Source of the DNA: Tsukamurella conjunctivitidis | GTDB taxonomy: Bacteria > Actinomycetota > Actinomycetes > Mycobacteriales > Mycobacteriaceae | Assembly: GCF_007858475.1 (NCBI RefSeq) | Contig: NZ_VIGX01000022.1 | Location: 1-64,000, forward strand | Length of the DNA stretch: 64,000 nucleotides | Direction: 5' to 3' | Shown: one piece after another, positions 29,892-38,320 of the stretch | Layout of the letters: every line of letters begins with the position of its first letter | Numbering within the stretch: the stretch's first letter is position 1 | Program-made: the position numbers and the translations under genes | Notes under the pieces: model-generated | The model's input: only the letters and a program-made list of their open reading frames with translations | Databases searched by the model: none | Told to the model about the DNA's origin: nothing

Positions 29892-32084
29892 ATGTCTGAC
29901 AACATGATCCGCTGGGAGCAGGACGCCGACGGCATCGTCGTGCTGACGATGGACGATCCGACCAGCTCCGCGAACACCATGAACGAGCTGTACGGCACGT
30001 CGATGCGCGCCACCGTCGACCGCCTCGAGGCCGAGGTCGATTCGATCACCGGTGTCGTCATCACCTCCGCGAAGAAGACCTTCTTCGCCGGCGGCAACCT
30101 GACCGAGATCCGCAAGGCCACCAAGGCCGACGCGCAGCAGGTCTTCGACAACGTCCAGGAGATCAAGAAGGACCTCCGCCGCCTGGAGAAGCTGCCCAAG
30201 CCCGTCGTGGCCGCCATCAACGGCGCCGCGCTCGGCGGCGGCCTCGAGATCGCCCTCGCCGCCAACCACCGCATCGCGGCGGACGCCAAGGGCAGCAAGA
30301 TCGGCCTCCCCGAGGTCAGCCTGGGCCTGCTCCCCGGCGGCGGCGGCGTGACCCGCACCGTCCGGATGCTCGGTCTGCAGGGCGCGCTCATGGGCGTGCT
30401 GCTCCAGGGCACCCAGATGAACCCGACCAAGGCGCAGAAGACCGGCCTCGTCAACGAGGTCGTCGGCACCGTCGACGAGCTGCTCCCCGCCGCCAAGGCG
30501 TGGATCAAGGCCAACCCCGAGGGCGGCGTGCAGCCCTGGGACGTCAAGGGCTACCGCATCCCCGGCGGCTCGCCGATCGACAAGACGCTCGCCCCCAACG
30601 CCCCGGCCTTCCCGGCCAACCTGCGCAAGCAGCTCAAGGGCGCGCCGATGCCGGCGCCGGAGGCCATCATGGCCGCCGCGTTCGAGGGCACCTACGTCGA
30701 CTTCGACACCGCGCTCGAGATCGAGTCGCGCTACTTCACCAAGCTGGCCACCGGCCAGGTGTCGAAGAACATGATCAAGGCCTTCTTCTTCGACCTGCAG
30801 CACATCAACGGCGGCGGCTCGCGACCCGAGGGTTTCGACAAGTACACCGCCAAGAAGGTCGGTGTCATCGGCGCCGGCATGATGGGCGCGGCCATCGCGT
30901 ACGTCTCGGCGAAGGCCGGCATCGAGGTCGTCCTCAAGGACATCGACATCGAGGCCGCCAAGCGGGGCAAGGCGTACTCGGAGCAGCTCGAGGCGAAGGC
31001 GCTCGCCAAGGGCCGCACCACGCAGGAGAAGTCGGACGAGCTGCTCGCCCGGATCACCCCCACGATCGACCCGCAGGACTTCCAGGGCGTCGACCTCGTC
31101 ATCGAGGCCGCGTTCGAGTCCGTCGAGGTCAAGAACAAGGTCTTCCAGGAGATCGAGGACATCGTCGAGCCCGACGCCATCCTCGGCTCCAACACCTCCA
31201 CGCTGCCGATCACCATCCTCGCGGAGGGCGTGAAGCGCCAGGAGGACTTCATCGGCATCCACTTCTTCTCGCCGGTCGACAAGATGCCGCTGGTGGAGAT
31301 CATCCGCGGCGCGAAGACCTCGGATGCGGTGCTGGCCAAGGTCATCGACTACACGCTGCAGATCAAGAAGACCCCGATCGTCGTCCACGACAGCCGCGGC
31401 TTCTTCACCTCCCGCGTCATCGGCACGTTCATCAACGAGGCCCTCGCGGCCGTCGGTGAGGGCGTCGACCCGGTGTACCTGGAGCAGGCGGGCCAGCAGG
31501 CCGGTTACCCGGCGGCGCCGCTGCAGCTGGCGGACGAGCTGACGCTCACCCTGATGCAGAAGATCCGTCTCGCGACCGAGACCGCGCTCAAGGCCGAGGG
31601 CAAGGACGTGCCGCAGCACGGTGCCTTCGCCGTGGTCGACTGGATGGTCGAGAACGGCCGTCCGTCCAAGAAGGACGGCGCGGGCTTCTACGACTACGCC
31701 GAGGGCAAGCGCACCGGCCTGTCGAAGGGCTTCCAGGAGCACTTCAAGTCGGGCTCCGTGAAGCCGGACTTCGCCGAGCTCCAGGAGCGCATGCTCTTCA
31801 TCGAGTCGATCGAGACCGTCCGCTGCTTCGACGAGGGCGTCATGGACTCCGTCGCCGACGCCAACATCGGCTCGATCTTCGGCATCGGCTTCCCCGCCTG
31901 GACCGGCGGCGTGCTGCAGTACATCAACGGCTACGAGGGCCGCCCGGGCACGCCCGCCGAGGGCCTCACCGGTCCCAAGGCGTTCGTCGAGCAGGCGAAG
32001 TTCCTGGCCGGCAAGTACGGCGAGCAGTTCACCCCGCCCGCCTCGCTGGTCGCCAAGGCCGAGGCCGGCGAGACCTACGAGTAG
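29892..32084 (+). CDS. fadB: Multifunctional enoyl-CoA hydratase/3-hydroxyacyl-CoA dehydrogenase
   Basis: 730 residues. Residues 1-190 are a crotonase domain with the oxyanion loop NGAALGGGLEIALA and catalytic LPEVSLGLLPGGGG. Residues about 318-600 are the NAD-binding dehydrogenase with GVIGAGMMGAAIAY and catalytic His in IGIHFFSPVDKMPLVE. The remainder is the C-terminal HAD domain. It catalyses hydration and oxidation in beta-oxidation and partners with FadA in an alpha2beta2 complex. ATG with CAGGAGAGA upstream. The transcript ends at a strong terminator 27 bases after the stop. Confidence 0.95.
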   Translation: MSDNMIRWEQDADGIVVLTMDDPTSSANTMNELYGTSMRATVDRLEAEVDSITGVVITSAKKTFFAGGNLTEIRKATKADAQQVFDNVQEIKKDLRRLEKLPKPVVAAINGAALGGGLEIALAANHRIAADAKGSKIGLPEVSLGLLPGGGGVTRTVRMLGLQGALMGVLLQGTQMNPTKAQKTGLVNEVVGTVDELLPAAKAWIKANPEGGVQPWDVKGYRIPGGSPIDKTLAPNAPAFPANLRKQLKGAPMPAPEAIMAAAFEGTYVDFDTALEIESRYFTKLATGQVSKNMIKAFFFDLQHINGGGSRPEGFDKYTAKKVGVIGAGMMGAAIAYVSAKAGIEVVLKDIDIEAAKRGKAYSEQLEAKALAKGRTTQEKSDELLARITPTIDPQDFQGVDLVIEAAFESVEVKNKVFQEIEDIVEPDAILGSNTSTLPITILAEGVKRQEDFIGIHFFSPVDKMPLVEIIRGAKTSDAVLAKVIDYTLQIKKTPIVVHDSRGFFTSRVIGTFINEALAAVGEGVDPVYLEQAGQQAGYPAAPLQLADELTLTLMQKIRLATETALKAEGKDVPQHGAFAVVDWMVENGRPSKKDGAGFYDYAEGKRTGLSKGFQEHFKSGSVKPDFAELQERMLFIESIETVRCFDEGVMDSVADANIGSIFGIGFPAWTGGVLQYINGYEGRPGTPAEGLTGPKAFVEQAKFLAGKYGEQFTPPASLVAKAEAGETYE

Positions 32085-32110
32085 GACTCACCGCCCAGCG
32101 GCGTGAACAC

Positions 32111-32153
32111 CGAAAGGGCCGGCACCGTCATCGCGACGGTGCCGGCCCTTTCG
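32111..32153 (+). terminator. Strong rho-independent terminator after fadB
   Basis: CGAAAGGGCCGGCACCGTC (32111-32129) pairs perfectly with 32135-32153 around a 5-base loop: a 19-bp stem ending in CCCTTTCG. With fadB on the left and the convergent hdeD-like gene on the right, it may work in both directions. Confidence 0.9.
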
Positions 32154-32190
32154 TCCGCCGGGGTGAGGCCGGCGGGTCCGGGGAAGCGGA

Positions 32191-32817
32191 CTAGACCTGC
32201 GGATGCAGGCGGTTGATGTTCGAGCGGATCTGGATGCCGTGGAAGATCTCGACCAGGCCGAGCACGATCAGGACGATGCCGGTGGCCAGCACCAGCGACG
32301 GGATAGAGTCGTACGGGTAGATCACCACGAAGGCTCCCGCCGCGATCGAGATGATCGCGAGGATGATGCCCCAGACCTTGCCGGGCGCGCCCTTCGGGAA
32401 GTCGGTGTAGAGCGACAGGCCCGCGACGCCGCGGAAGATCCAGCCCACGCCGATCCAGATGGCGAGGAGCACCAGCGACTCGACGACGTCGCGGAACGCG
32501 ACGACGGCCAGCACGATCGAGACCGCGCCCGACAGGAAGGTGAGCAGGCGCCACCAGAAGCCCGACGACTGGAGGATGCCGAACGTGGAGACGACCTGCA
32601 GAACGCCCGTGATGAGCAGGTAGAGGGCGAACAGGATCGCCACGACGTGCAGGGTCGGCTGCGGCCAGGCCAGGAGCACGATGCCGAGGATCGCGGCGAT
32701 GGCGCCGATGGCGATCGCCGTCTGCCAGGAGCGCTTGGCGACGTCGGCGGCGAAGCCGCGGACGTCGTTGATGATCGAAGTGCCGGTATCGACCGGACCG
32801 TTCGGGTAGGTGGACAT
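32191..32817 (-). CDS. HdeD/DUF308-family membrane protein
   Basis: 208 residues with six predicted transmembrane helices in three hairpins (SWQTAIAIGAIAAILGIVLLA-type first helix, then GVGWIFRGVAGLSLY and IILAIISIAAGAFVV), the DUF308 short-repeat pattern of HdeD. Relatives are linked to acid or general envelope stress. ATG 32817 is chosen for GGGAG seven bases upstream. An 8-base inverted repeat (GTGAGACG/CGTCTCAC, 32833-32840 and 32873-32880) precedes it. No catalytic motif; function beyond stress association is unknown. Confidence 0.82.
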   Translation of the reverse strand: MSTYPNGPVDTGTSIINDVRGFAADVAKRSWQTAIAIGAIAAILGIVLLAWPQPTLHVVAILFALYLLITGVLQVVSTFGILQSSGFWWRLLTFLSGAVSIVLAVVAFRDVVESLVLLAIWIGVGWIFRGVAGLSLYTDFPKGAPGKVWGIILAIISIAAGAFVVIYPYDSIPSLVLATGIVLIVLGLVEIFHGIQIRSNINRLHPQV

Positions 32818-33041
32818 GATCTCCCTCTTCTCGTGAGACGTTCCCGGCGATGGATGGAGGTGAACCGGGGTTCGTCTCACTTCGCCGTCGACAGACAATC
32901 ACACCAGACCGAATTTTGCGATACGAACAGAGGGTAGGAATCGTCGCAGTTCGAACTCGGCTCCGCCCGCGTTGTGCGGGTCGCGGGAGGTTCGCGTTCT
33001 TCCCCCGGAGCGTGCCGGGGGCCGGCACGCGGACCGTCGGG

Positions 33042-33806
33042 CTACTCCGGTCCGGCCTCGATGACCTGCTCGGCGACCTCGGCGAGGCGGACGTTGCTGT
33101 CCTGGGAGAGCCGCGCGAGGAGGCGGAAGGCGGCATCGGAGTCCAGCTTGTAGCGCTCCATGATCATGCCCTTGGCCTGGCCGATCACGTCGCGCGTGGT
33201 CAGTGCCGCGCGGATCTGTTCCTTCTCGCGCACCGCGGAGAAGGCGACGGCCGCGTGCACGGCGTAGAGCGAGCCGATGGAGATCGACTCGGCGTCGAAG
33301 GCGTGCGGTTCGCGTGCCATGAGATCGAGCGTGCCGTAGGCCTCGTTCTGCACGTACAGGCAGAACGACAGGATCGAGCCGACGCCCGCGGCGTGCGCCG
33401 CGGAGGCGAAGCGCGGCCAGCGGTCGTCCGTGGACGTGTCCTCCAGCAGGAGGATCGTGGTCGACTCGAAAGTCGCGCCCACGCTGGGGCCCTCCTCCAG
33501 ATCCCGCTGCACGTCGGCGACGCGCTGCGCCTCCTCGCCGATCACCACGGGATGCGAGATGCCGCCCTTGGGGTCGACGAGGGTCACGCACGCGAAGTCG
33601 GCACCGGGGACCTGGTCGACCGCGAACTGGGTGGCGGCGGTGAGGAGCGATTCCGAATCCGACGACTGCTCTCGCAGCAGCCTCGCGATCTCGCCCATCC
33701 GCTCGCTGAGGGTCAGTTCCTCGAGCGGAACCTCGGGTGACTCGTGGACGACACCGAGGACGGAGGGGAGTTGTTCACTGGACTGCTTGCGTGAGTGCAC
33801 GGCCAC
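33042..33806 (-). CDS. GAF-ANTAR regulator
   Basis: 254 residues from GTG 33806, chosen for GGAGA upstream (an ATG at 33830 is in frame). A GAF sensor domain (about 45-180) is followed by the ANTAR RNA-binding domain, recognised by RDVIGQAKGMIMERYKLDSDAAFRLLARLSQ-type sequence (key block VIGQAKGMIMERY near residue 195). ANTAR proteins bind paired hexaloop hairpins in nascent mRNA and prevent termination. No phosphoacceptor domain, so the signal probably enters through GAF. Lies upstream of the hdeD-like gene on the same strand (224-base gap). A second such protein occurs at 47659-48360. Confidence 0.9.
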   Translation of the reverse strand: MAVHSRKQSSEQLPSVLGVVHESPEVPLEELTLSERMGEIARLLREQSSDSESLLTAATQFAVDQVPGADFACVTLVDPKGGISHPVVIGEEAQRVADVQRDLEEGPSVGATFESTTILLLEDTSTDDRWPRFASAAHAAGVGSILSFCLYVQNEAYGTLDLMAREPHAFDAESISIGSLYAVHAAVAFSAVREKEQIRAALTTRDVIGQAKGMIMERYKLDSDAAFRLLARLSQDSNVRLAEVAEQVIEAGPE

Positions 33807-33896
33807 CCGTTCTCCGTGCCGGATGGGCACGGGGTCACATCATGGGTATCCGCCGGTTGCTGGACGGGACGTTCGAAGGTCGTTACTGATCGGTTC

Positions 33897-35921
33897 TCAC
33901 CATATCGAGACCCGGCGGTCCGGGTCCAAAAACAGGCGATCCCCGGCATCGACGTCGAACGCGTCGTAGAACTCGGGCAGATTCGAGACGATGGCATTGC
34001 AACGGAATTCGGCCGGCGAGTGCGGGTCGATCGCGAGCCGCCGGATAGCCTCCTCGGGCCGCGACTTCCCCCGCCAGACCACGCCCCAGCTGAAGAACAG
34101 GCGCTGCAGGCCGGTCAGGCCGTCGATCCGCGTGGACTCGTCGTCGACGGTGCCGCCCGCTCGCTCCCGCGCGATCGCGTAGGCGACGAGCGCGATGCCG
34201 AGGCCGCCGAGGTCGCCGATGTTCTCACCCACCGTGAAGCCGCCGTTGACGTGGTGCTCGTCGGCGCCCGGCTCACCGGCCAGCTCGCGCGGCACGAGCG
34301 CGTCGTACTGCTCGATGAGCGCGGTGGTGCGCTTGCCGAACTCCTCCCGGTCGGCGTCGGTCCACCAGTCCTCGAGGTTGCCGTCACCGTCGTACTTGGC
34401 ACCCTGATCGTCGAAGCCGTGGCCGATCTCGTGCCCGATGACGGCGCCGATGCCGCCGTAGTTCACGGCGTCGTCGGCGTCGGGGGAGAAGAAGGGCGGC
34501 TGCAGGATCGCGGCCGGGAAGACGATCTCGTTCATGCCGGGGTTGTAGTAGGCGTTCACCGTCTGCGGGGTCATGAACCATTCGTCGCGATCGACGGGCG
34601 CACCGATCTTCGCGAATTCACGATCGTGCTCGAAGGCGTCGCCGCGGCGCAGGTTCCCGATCAGGTCGTCGCGGCGGATCTCCAGTGCCGAGTAGTCCCT
34701 CGAGACGTCCGGGTAGCCGATCTTGGGCGTGAACTTGCCCAGCTTCTCCAGGGCGCGCTCGCGGGTCGCCGGGGTCATCCACGGCAGGTCCGTGATCCGC
34801 CGGCGGTAGGCCTCCACGAGATCGGCGACCAGCGCCTGCATCCGCTCCTTGGAGTCCGCCGGGAAGTGCTCGGCCGTGTAGAGCTCACCGACCGCGAAGC
34901 CCAGGTACTGCTCGACCAGCGTCACGCCGCGCTTCCACCGGTCCCGGATCTCCGGGGTGCCCGTGAGGACGGTGCCGTAGAAGGCGAAGTGCTCGTCGAC
35001 GAGGGAGTCGGTGAGGAAGGGGCTGCGCGCGTGCAGGACCCGCCATGCGAGCCACGTCCGCCACTGCGCGAGCGGGCGGTCGGTGAGCAGGTTCGCGGCG
35101 AGCGTCGCGAAGGACGGCTGCCGGACGTTCACCTCGGCGAAGGCCGCGGACGCCTCGGTGCCGGTGACGGCGGCGACCCAGGCGGCGGGCGCGAGCCCCG
35201 GGGCCTCGGCCGACAGCTCCGCGAAGGTGCGGAGGTTGTAGCCCTTGTCGGCGTCGCGGCGGGCGACCACGTCCCAGTGCCCCGCGGCGATCGCCGTCTC
35301 CAGATCGAGGACCTGTGCGGCGGCGTCGTCCTCCTCGCCGGGTGTCACGATGCCCTCGAGGACGTCGCCGGCGAGGCGGAAGGTCGCGGCGACGTGCTGG
35401 GCGAACTTCTGCCGCACCGGCGCGTACTGCTCCTCGCGGTAATAGGCCTCGTCGGGCAGGGAGATGCCGCTCTGTACCAGGTTCACCAGGTAGCGGTCCG
35501 AGCGCTTGGCGTCGGTGTCCACGTAGTACCCGATCAGGCCGCTCACGCCCGTGCGCTGCAGGCGGCCGAGCACGGTGACCAGTTCCTCCTGCGATCCCGC
35601 CCAGCGGACCTCGGCGAGTTCGCCGGCCAGCGGGGAGAGCCCGGCCGCGGCGATCCCGGCGGTGTCCATGAAGCTGGCGTAGAGGTCACCGATCCGGGCG
35701 GTGTCGCCGGTCGCATCGGGACGGGCGGCGCAGTCCTCGATGATCGTGCGCACCGTCTCCTCCGCGGCGTCGCGGAGGGCGTAGAAGGCGCCGTCGGTGG
35801 AGCGGTCGGCAGGGATCTCGTGCGTGTCCAGCCAGGCGCCGTTGACGTGCCCGAACAGGTCGTCCTGCACGCGGATGCCGGCGTCGACGTGGCTGAGGTC
35901 CAGAGCGGGAGAGGTGGTCAC
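33897..35921 (-). CDS. M13-family zinc metallopeptidase (Zmp1-like)
   Basis: 674 residues, close to mycobacterial Zmp1 (Rv0198c). The zinc site is HEIGH (His497, His501), with the third ligand Glu566 in GENIGDLGG. The M13 substrate-binding block NAYYNPGMNEIVFPAAIL and the C-terminal arginine region are present. No signal peptide is visible, as in Zmp1, which still reaches the outside by an unclear route. GTG start with GGAG five bases upstream. Expected to cut short peptides; a role in virulence is known for M. tuberculosis Zmp1 but cannot be transferred without test. Confidence 0.93.
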   Translation of the reverse strand: MTTSPALDLSHVDAGIRVQDDLFGHVNGAWLDTHEIPADRSTDGAFYALRDAAEETVRTIIEDCAARPDATGDTARIGDLYASFMDTAGIAAAGLSPLAGELAEVRWAGSQEELVTVLGRLQRTGVSGLIGYYVDTDAKRSDRYLVNLVQSGISLPDEAYYREEQYAPVRQKFAQHVAATFRLAGDVLEGIVTPGEEDDAAAQVLDLETAIAAGHWDVVARRDADKGYNLRTFAELSAEAPGLAPAAWVAAVTGTEASAAFAEVNVRQPSFATLAANLLTDRPLAQWRTWLAWRVLHARSPFLTDSLVDEHFAFYGTVLTGTPEIRDRWKRGVTLVEQYLGFAVGELYTAEHFPADSKERMQALVADLVEAYRRRITDLPWMTPATRERALEKLGKFTPKIGYPDVSRDYSALEIRRDDLIGNLRRGDAFEHDREFAKIGAPVDRDEWFMTPQTVNAYYNPGMNEIVFPAAILQPPFFSPDADDAVNYGGIGAVIGHEIGHGFDDQGAKYDGDGNLEDWWTDADREEFGKRTTALIEQYDALVPRELAGEPGADEHHVNGGFTVGENIGDLGGLGIALVAYAIARERAGGTVDDESTRIDGLTGLQRLFFSWGVVWRGKSRPEEAIRRLAIDPHSPAEFRCNAIVSNLPEFYDAFDVDAGDRLFLDPDRRVSIW

Positions 35922-36014
35922 CGCTCCATCCTGCCAGTCTCTCCCCGCCGATCCCGGTGAGTGGGATGGACGATCGCCTGTGCTCGCCGGACCACAGTGG
36001 ATTCCAGGTTCAAG

Positions 36015-36043
36015 GTGACGCGAATCCCAATGCGGGTTAGTCT
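36015..36043 (+). promoter_or_regulatory. Promoter of first CocE-type hydrolase
   Basis: GTGACG (36015-36020), 17 bases, TAGTCT (36038-36043). The same layout (GTGACG-N17-TAGCCT) and the flanking AATGCGGGT are repeated before the second copy at 38257-38285, which supports both as real promoters. Confidence 0.6.
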
Positions 36044-36079
36044 GCTCGTGCAGCTGAAAAGTTAGAGGAGATTCTTTCG

Positions 36080-38152
36080 ATGAGGTTGACTCGTCCGCGC
36101 CTGCGGTTGACCCTGGCCGCGCTGTTCACGGCGATCCTGCTCGTCGGTACCGCGGTCCTGGTCCCCGGCCTGGCCTCCCGCGCGGCCGCGGAGCCGTGGA
36201 AGCCGGGTCCCGGCGTGGCGGGGATGATCAATCCCGAATGGATCGCCTCGCACGACGGTCCGACGCAGTACCCGGGCATGACCGTGGACTGGGACGTGCC
36301 GATCCGGATGTCCGATGGCACGGTCCTGAAGGCGAACGTCTTCCGTCCCGCCGATGCCGCGGGTCGGGCGATCACGACGAAGACGCCGACGGTCGTGAAC
36401 ATGACGCCGTACACGAAGTTCGTGAGCGCGCTGGCGCAGATCGCGGTGAACACGCCCGTGCTGTCCGACGCGCTCATCGGATTCCTCAACCTGTTCAATT
36501 TCGCCGGCACGCCGATCGCCGGGGTGAACGACCTGCGCGACGTGCTCAACGGCGGGGTGGCGAACTCGTTCACGGGTGTCGATCGCAAGCTCGTGCAGAA
36601 CGGCTACACGCAGGTCGTGGTCGATGTTCGCGGCACGGGCAATTCGCAGGGCGTGTGGCAGGTCTTCGCGGATCGTGAGCAGCAGGACACCGTCGAGGTG
36701 CTGGACTGGGTGCGCAACCAGCCGTGGACGAACGGCCGCATGGGCATGACCGGTGTGTCGTACTCCGGGATCAACCAGCTGCAGGTGGCGTCGAAGAACC
36801 CGAAGGGGCTGGAGGCGCTGTTCCCGGTGGTGCCCGGGGCGGACATCGCGGCCGACATCGTCGCTCCCGGCGGCGGACTCGGTGTCGGCTTCATCGGACC
36901 GTGGCTTGCGATCGTCAACATCCTCAAGTTCATCCCCGACCTGCGCTCGCTGCTCAACGGCACGTTCGACTGGAAATGGCTGCAGGACCGGATCCAGAAC
37001 CCCGCGGTCTTCGTGCCCGAACTCCTGTCCGGTGTCTTCTCGCCCACGGTGGAGGGGCTGACGCCCACGACCAAGCAGCTCATCGACAAGGATTCACCCT
37101 TGCGGGCCGCGTTCCGCACGCCGCTCGACAGGATCACCACACCGACTTTCACTCTCGGTGGGTGGAACGACCTGTTCACCAACACCGAGTGGCGCATGCC
37201 CAAGGACCTGAGTGCTCTGCCGCCGAGCAAGAAGAAGCTCATCATGGGGGACATCGCCCATGTCACCGTCTCCAGCGACATGGGCGGGGTGAACCAGCCG
37301 ACCCGCGCCGACGTGCTGCAGAAGGCGTGGTTCGACAAGTGGCTCAAGGACGTCGACAACGGGATCGACAACTACGCCCCGGTCACCGTGCACCGCAAGG
37401 GCGGCGGCTGGTGGCAGGGCGACACGTTCCCGGAGCCGGGGCAGAAGTACCAGCGCATGTACCTCTCCAGCCTGCCCTCGGGCACGGCGCCCACCGCGCT
37501 CTCCGACAACAGTCTGCAGACCGCGCCGCCGAAGATCACGGCGCGGCGCACCGTCGGCCCGGGATTGTCGACACTGTGCTCCGATGACACCGGCCAGGCG
37601 ATGTTCGGCCTCCTCGTCTTCACCGGGTGTACCAAGGACACCCGCGTCGCGGAGATGAACGGGCTCACGTTCACGTCGAAACCGGTCGGGAAGTCGACGG
37701 TCATCTCCGGTCCGATCAACCTCAGGCTCGCCACCACGCAGGATGCGCGCGACGCGTACTGGAGCGTGATCGTCACGGACGTCTCGCCCGACGGCCGGTC
37801 GGAGAAGATCAGTTCGGGTCAGCTCACCACCTCGCTGCGCCAGATCGACGAGTCCCGCAGCATCCGGACGGCGAACGGCGACTACGCCTCGCCGTACTAC
37901 CAGCTCGACATCAAGCAGCGGGAACTGGTCGCGCCGGGGCAGGTGGTCGAGCTCGACATCGGTACCCACGCCGTCAGCGCGGTCCTCAAGCCGGGACACC
38001 GGCTGCGGGTCGACGTCTTCGCGCTGAACCTGATCAAGTCGATGACCGTCGGGCCGGTGACGGCGGAGACGCTGTTGCGGCCGCAGCACGTGGTCATCGA
38101 TCCCCAGCGGCCCAGCTACCTGGTGGTGCCCTCGGACACCCCGCTGCCGTAA
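36080..38152 (+). CDS. Secreted CocE/NonD X-Pro dipeptidyl-peptidase-like hydrolase, copy 1
   Basis: 690 residues: signal peptide (hydrophobic 10-37, cleavage likely after ASRAAA), alpha/beta-hydrolase domain with nucleophile Ser227 in GVSYSG, Asp364 in GGWNDLF and His394 in DIAHVT, then the C-terminal jelly-roll typical of X-Pro dipeptidyl peptidases and cocaine esterase. Catalytic triad complete. The substrate could be an ester, amide or X-Pro peptide; unknown. Part of a tandem pair with the gene at 38321; the first 255 residues of the two are almost the same. Confidence 0.9.
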   Translation: MRLTRPRLRLTLAALFTAILLVGTAVLVPGLASRAAAEPWKPGPGVAGMINPEWIASHDGPTQYPGMTVDWDVPIRMSDGTVLKANVFRPADAAGRAITTKTPTVVNMTPYTKFVSALAQIAVNTPVLSDALIGFLNLFNFAGTPIAGVNDLRDVLNGGVANSFTGVDRKLVQNGYTQVVVDVRGTGNSQGVWQVFADREQQDTVEVLDWVRNQPWTNGRMGMTGVSYSGINQLQVASKNPKGLEALFPVVPGADIAADIVAPGGGLGVGFIGPWLAIVNILKFIPDLRSLLNGTFDWKWLQDRIQNPAVFVPELLSGVFSPTVEGLTPTTKQLIDKDSPLRAAFRTPLDRITTPTFTLGGWNDLFTNTEWRMPKDLSALPPSKKKLIMGDIAHVTVSSDMGGVNQPTRADVLQKAWFDKWLKDVDNGIDNYAPVTVHRKGGGWWQGDTFPEPGQKYQRMYLSSLPSGTAPTALSDNSLQTAPPKITARRTVGPGLSTLCSDDTGQAMFGLLVFTGCTKDTRVAEMNGLTFTSKPVGKSTVISGPINLRLATTQDARDAYWSVIVTDVSPDGRSEKISSGQLTTSLRQIDESRSIRTANGDYASPYYQLDIKQRELVAPGQVVELDIGTHAVSAVLKPGHRLRVDVFALNLIKSMTVGPVTAETLLRPQHVVIDPQRPSYLVVPSDTPLP

Positions 38153-38256
38153 TCGTGCGGCGTCGCCCGGCCGACGCACCGGGGCGAGAATCCCACATGA
38201 TGGGAGAAGTGACTCGTCAGTATTCCCTATGACGCAGCACACCGTTAGCGTGCGGG

Positions 38257-38285
38257 GTGACGCAAACCGCAATGCGGGTTAGCCT
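38257..38285 (+). promoter_or_regulatory. Promoter of second CocE-type hydrolase
   Basis: GTGACG (38257-38262), 17 bases, TAGCCT (38280-38285), matching the promoter of copy 1 in spacing and flanks; the region through the ribosome site and start codon is also duplicated. Confidence 0.6.
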
Positions 38286-38320
38286 GATGCGGTGCTGAGA
38301 AGTTAAAGGGGATTCTTTTC

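Noticed and set aside
28560-31742. A 1060-codon open frame on the minus strand opposite fadA-fadB
   Set aside because: Shadow of two firmly identified enzymes; composition is the mirror of their codons.
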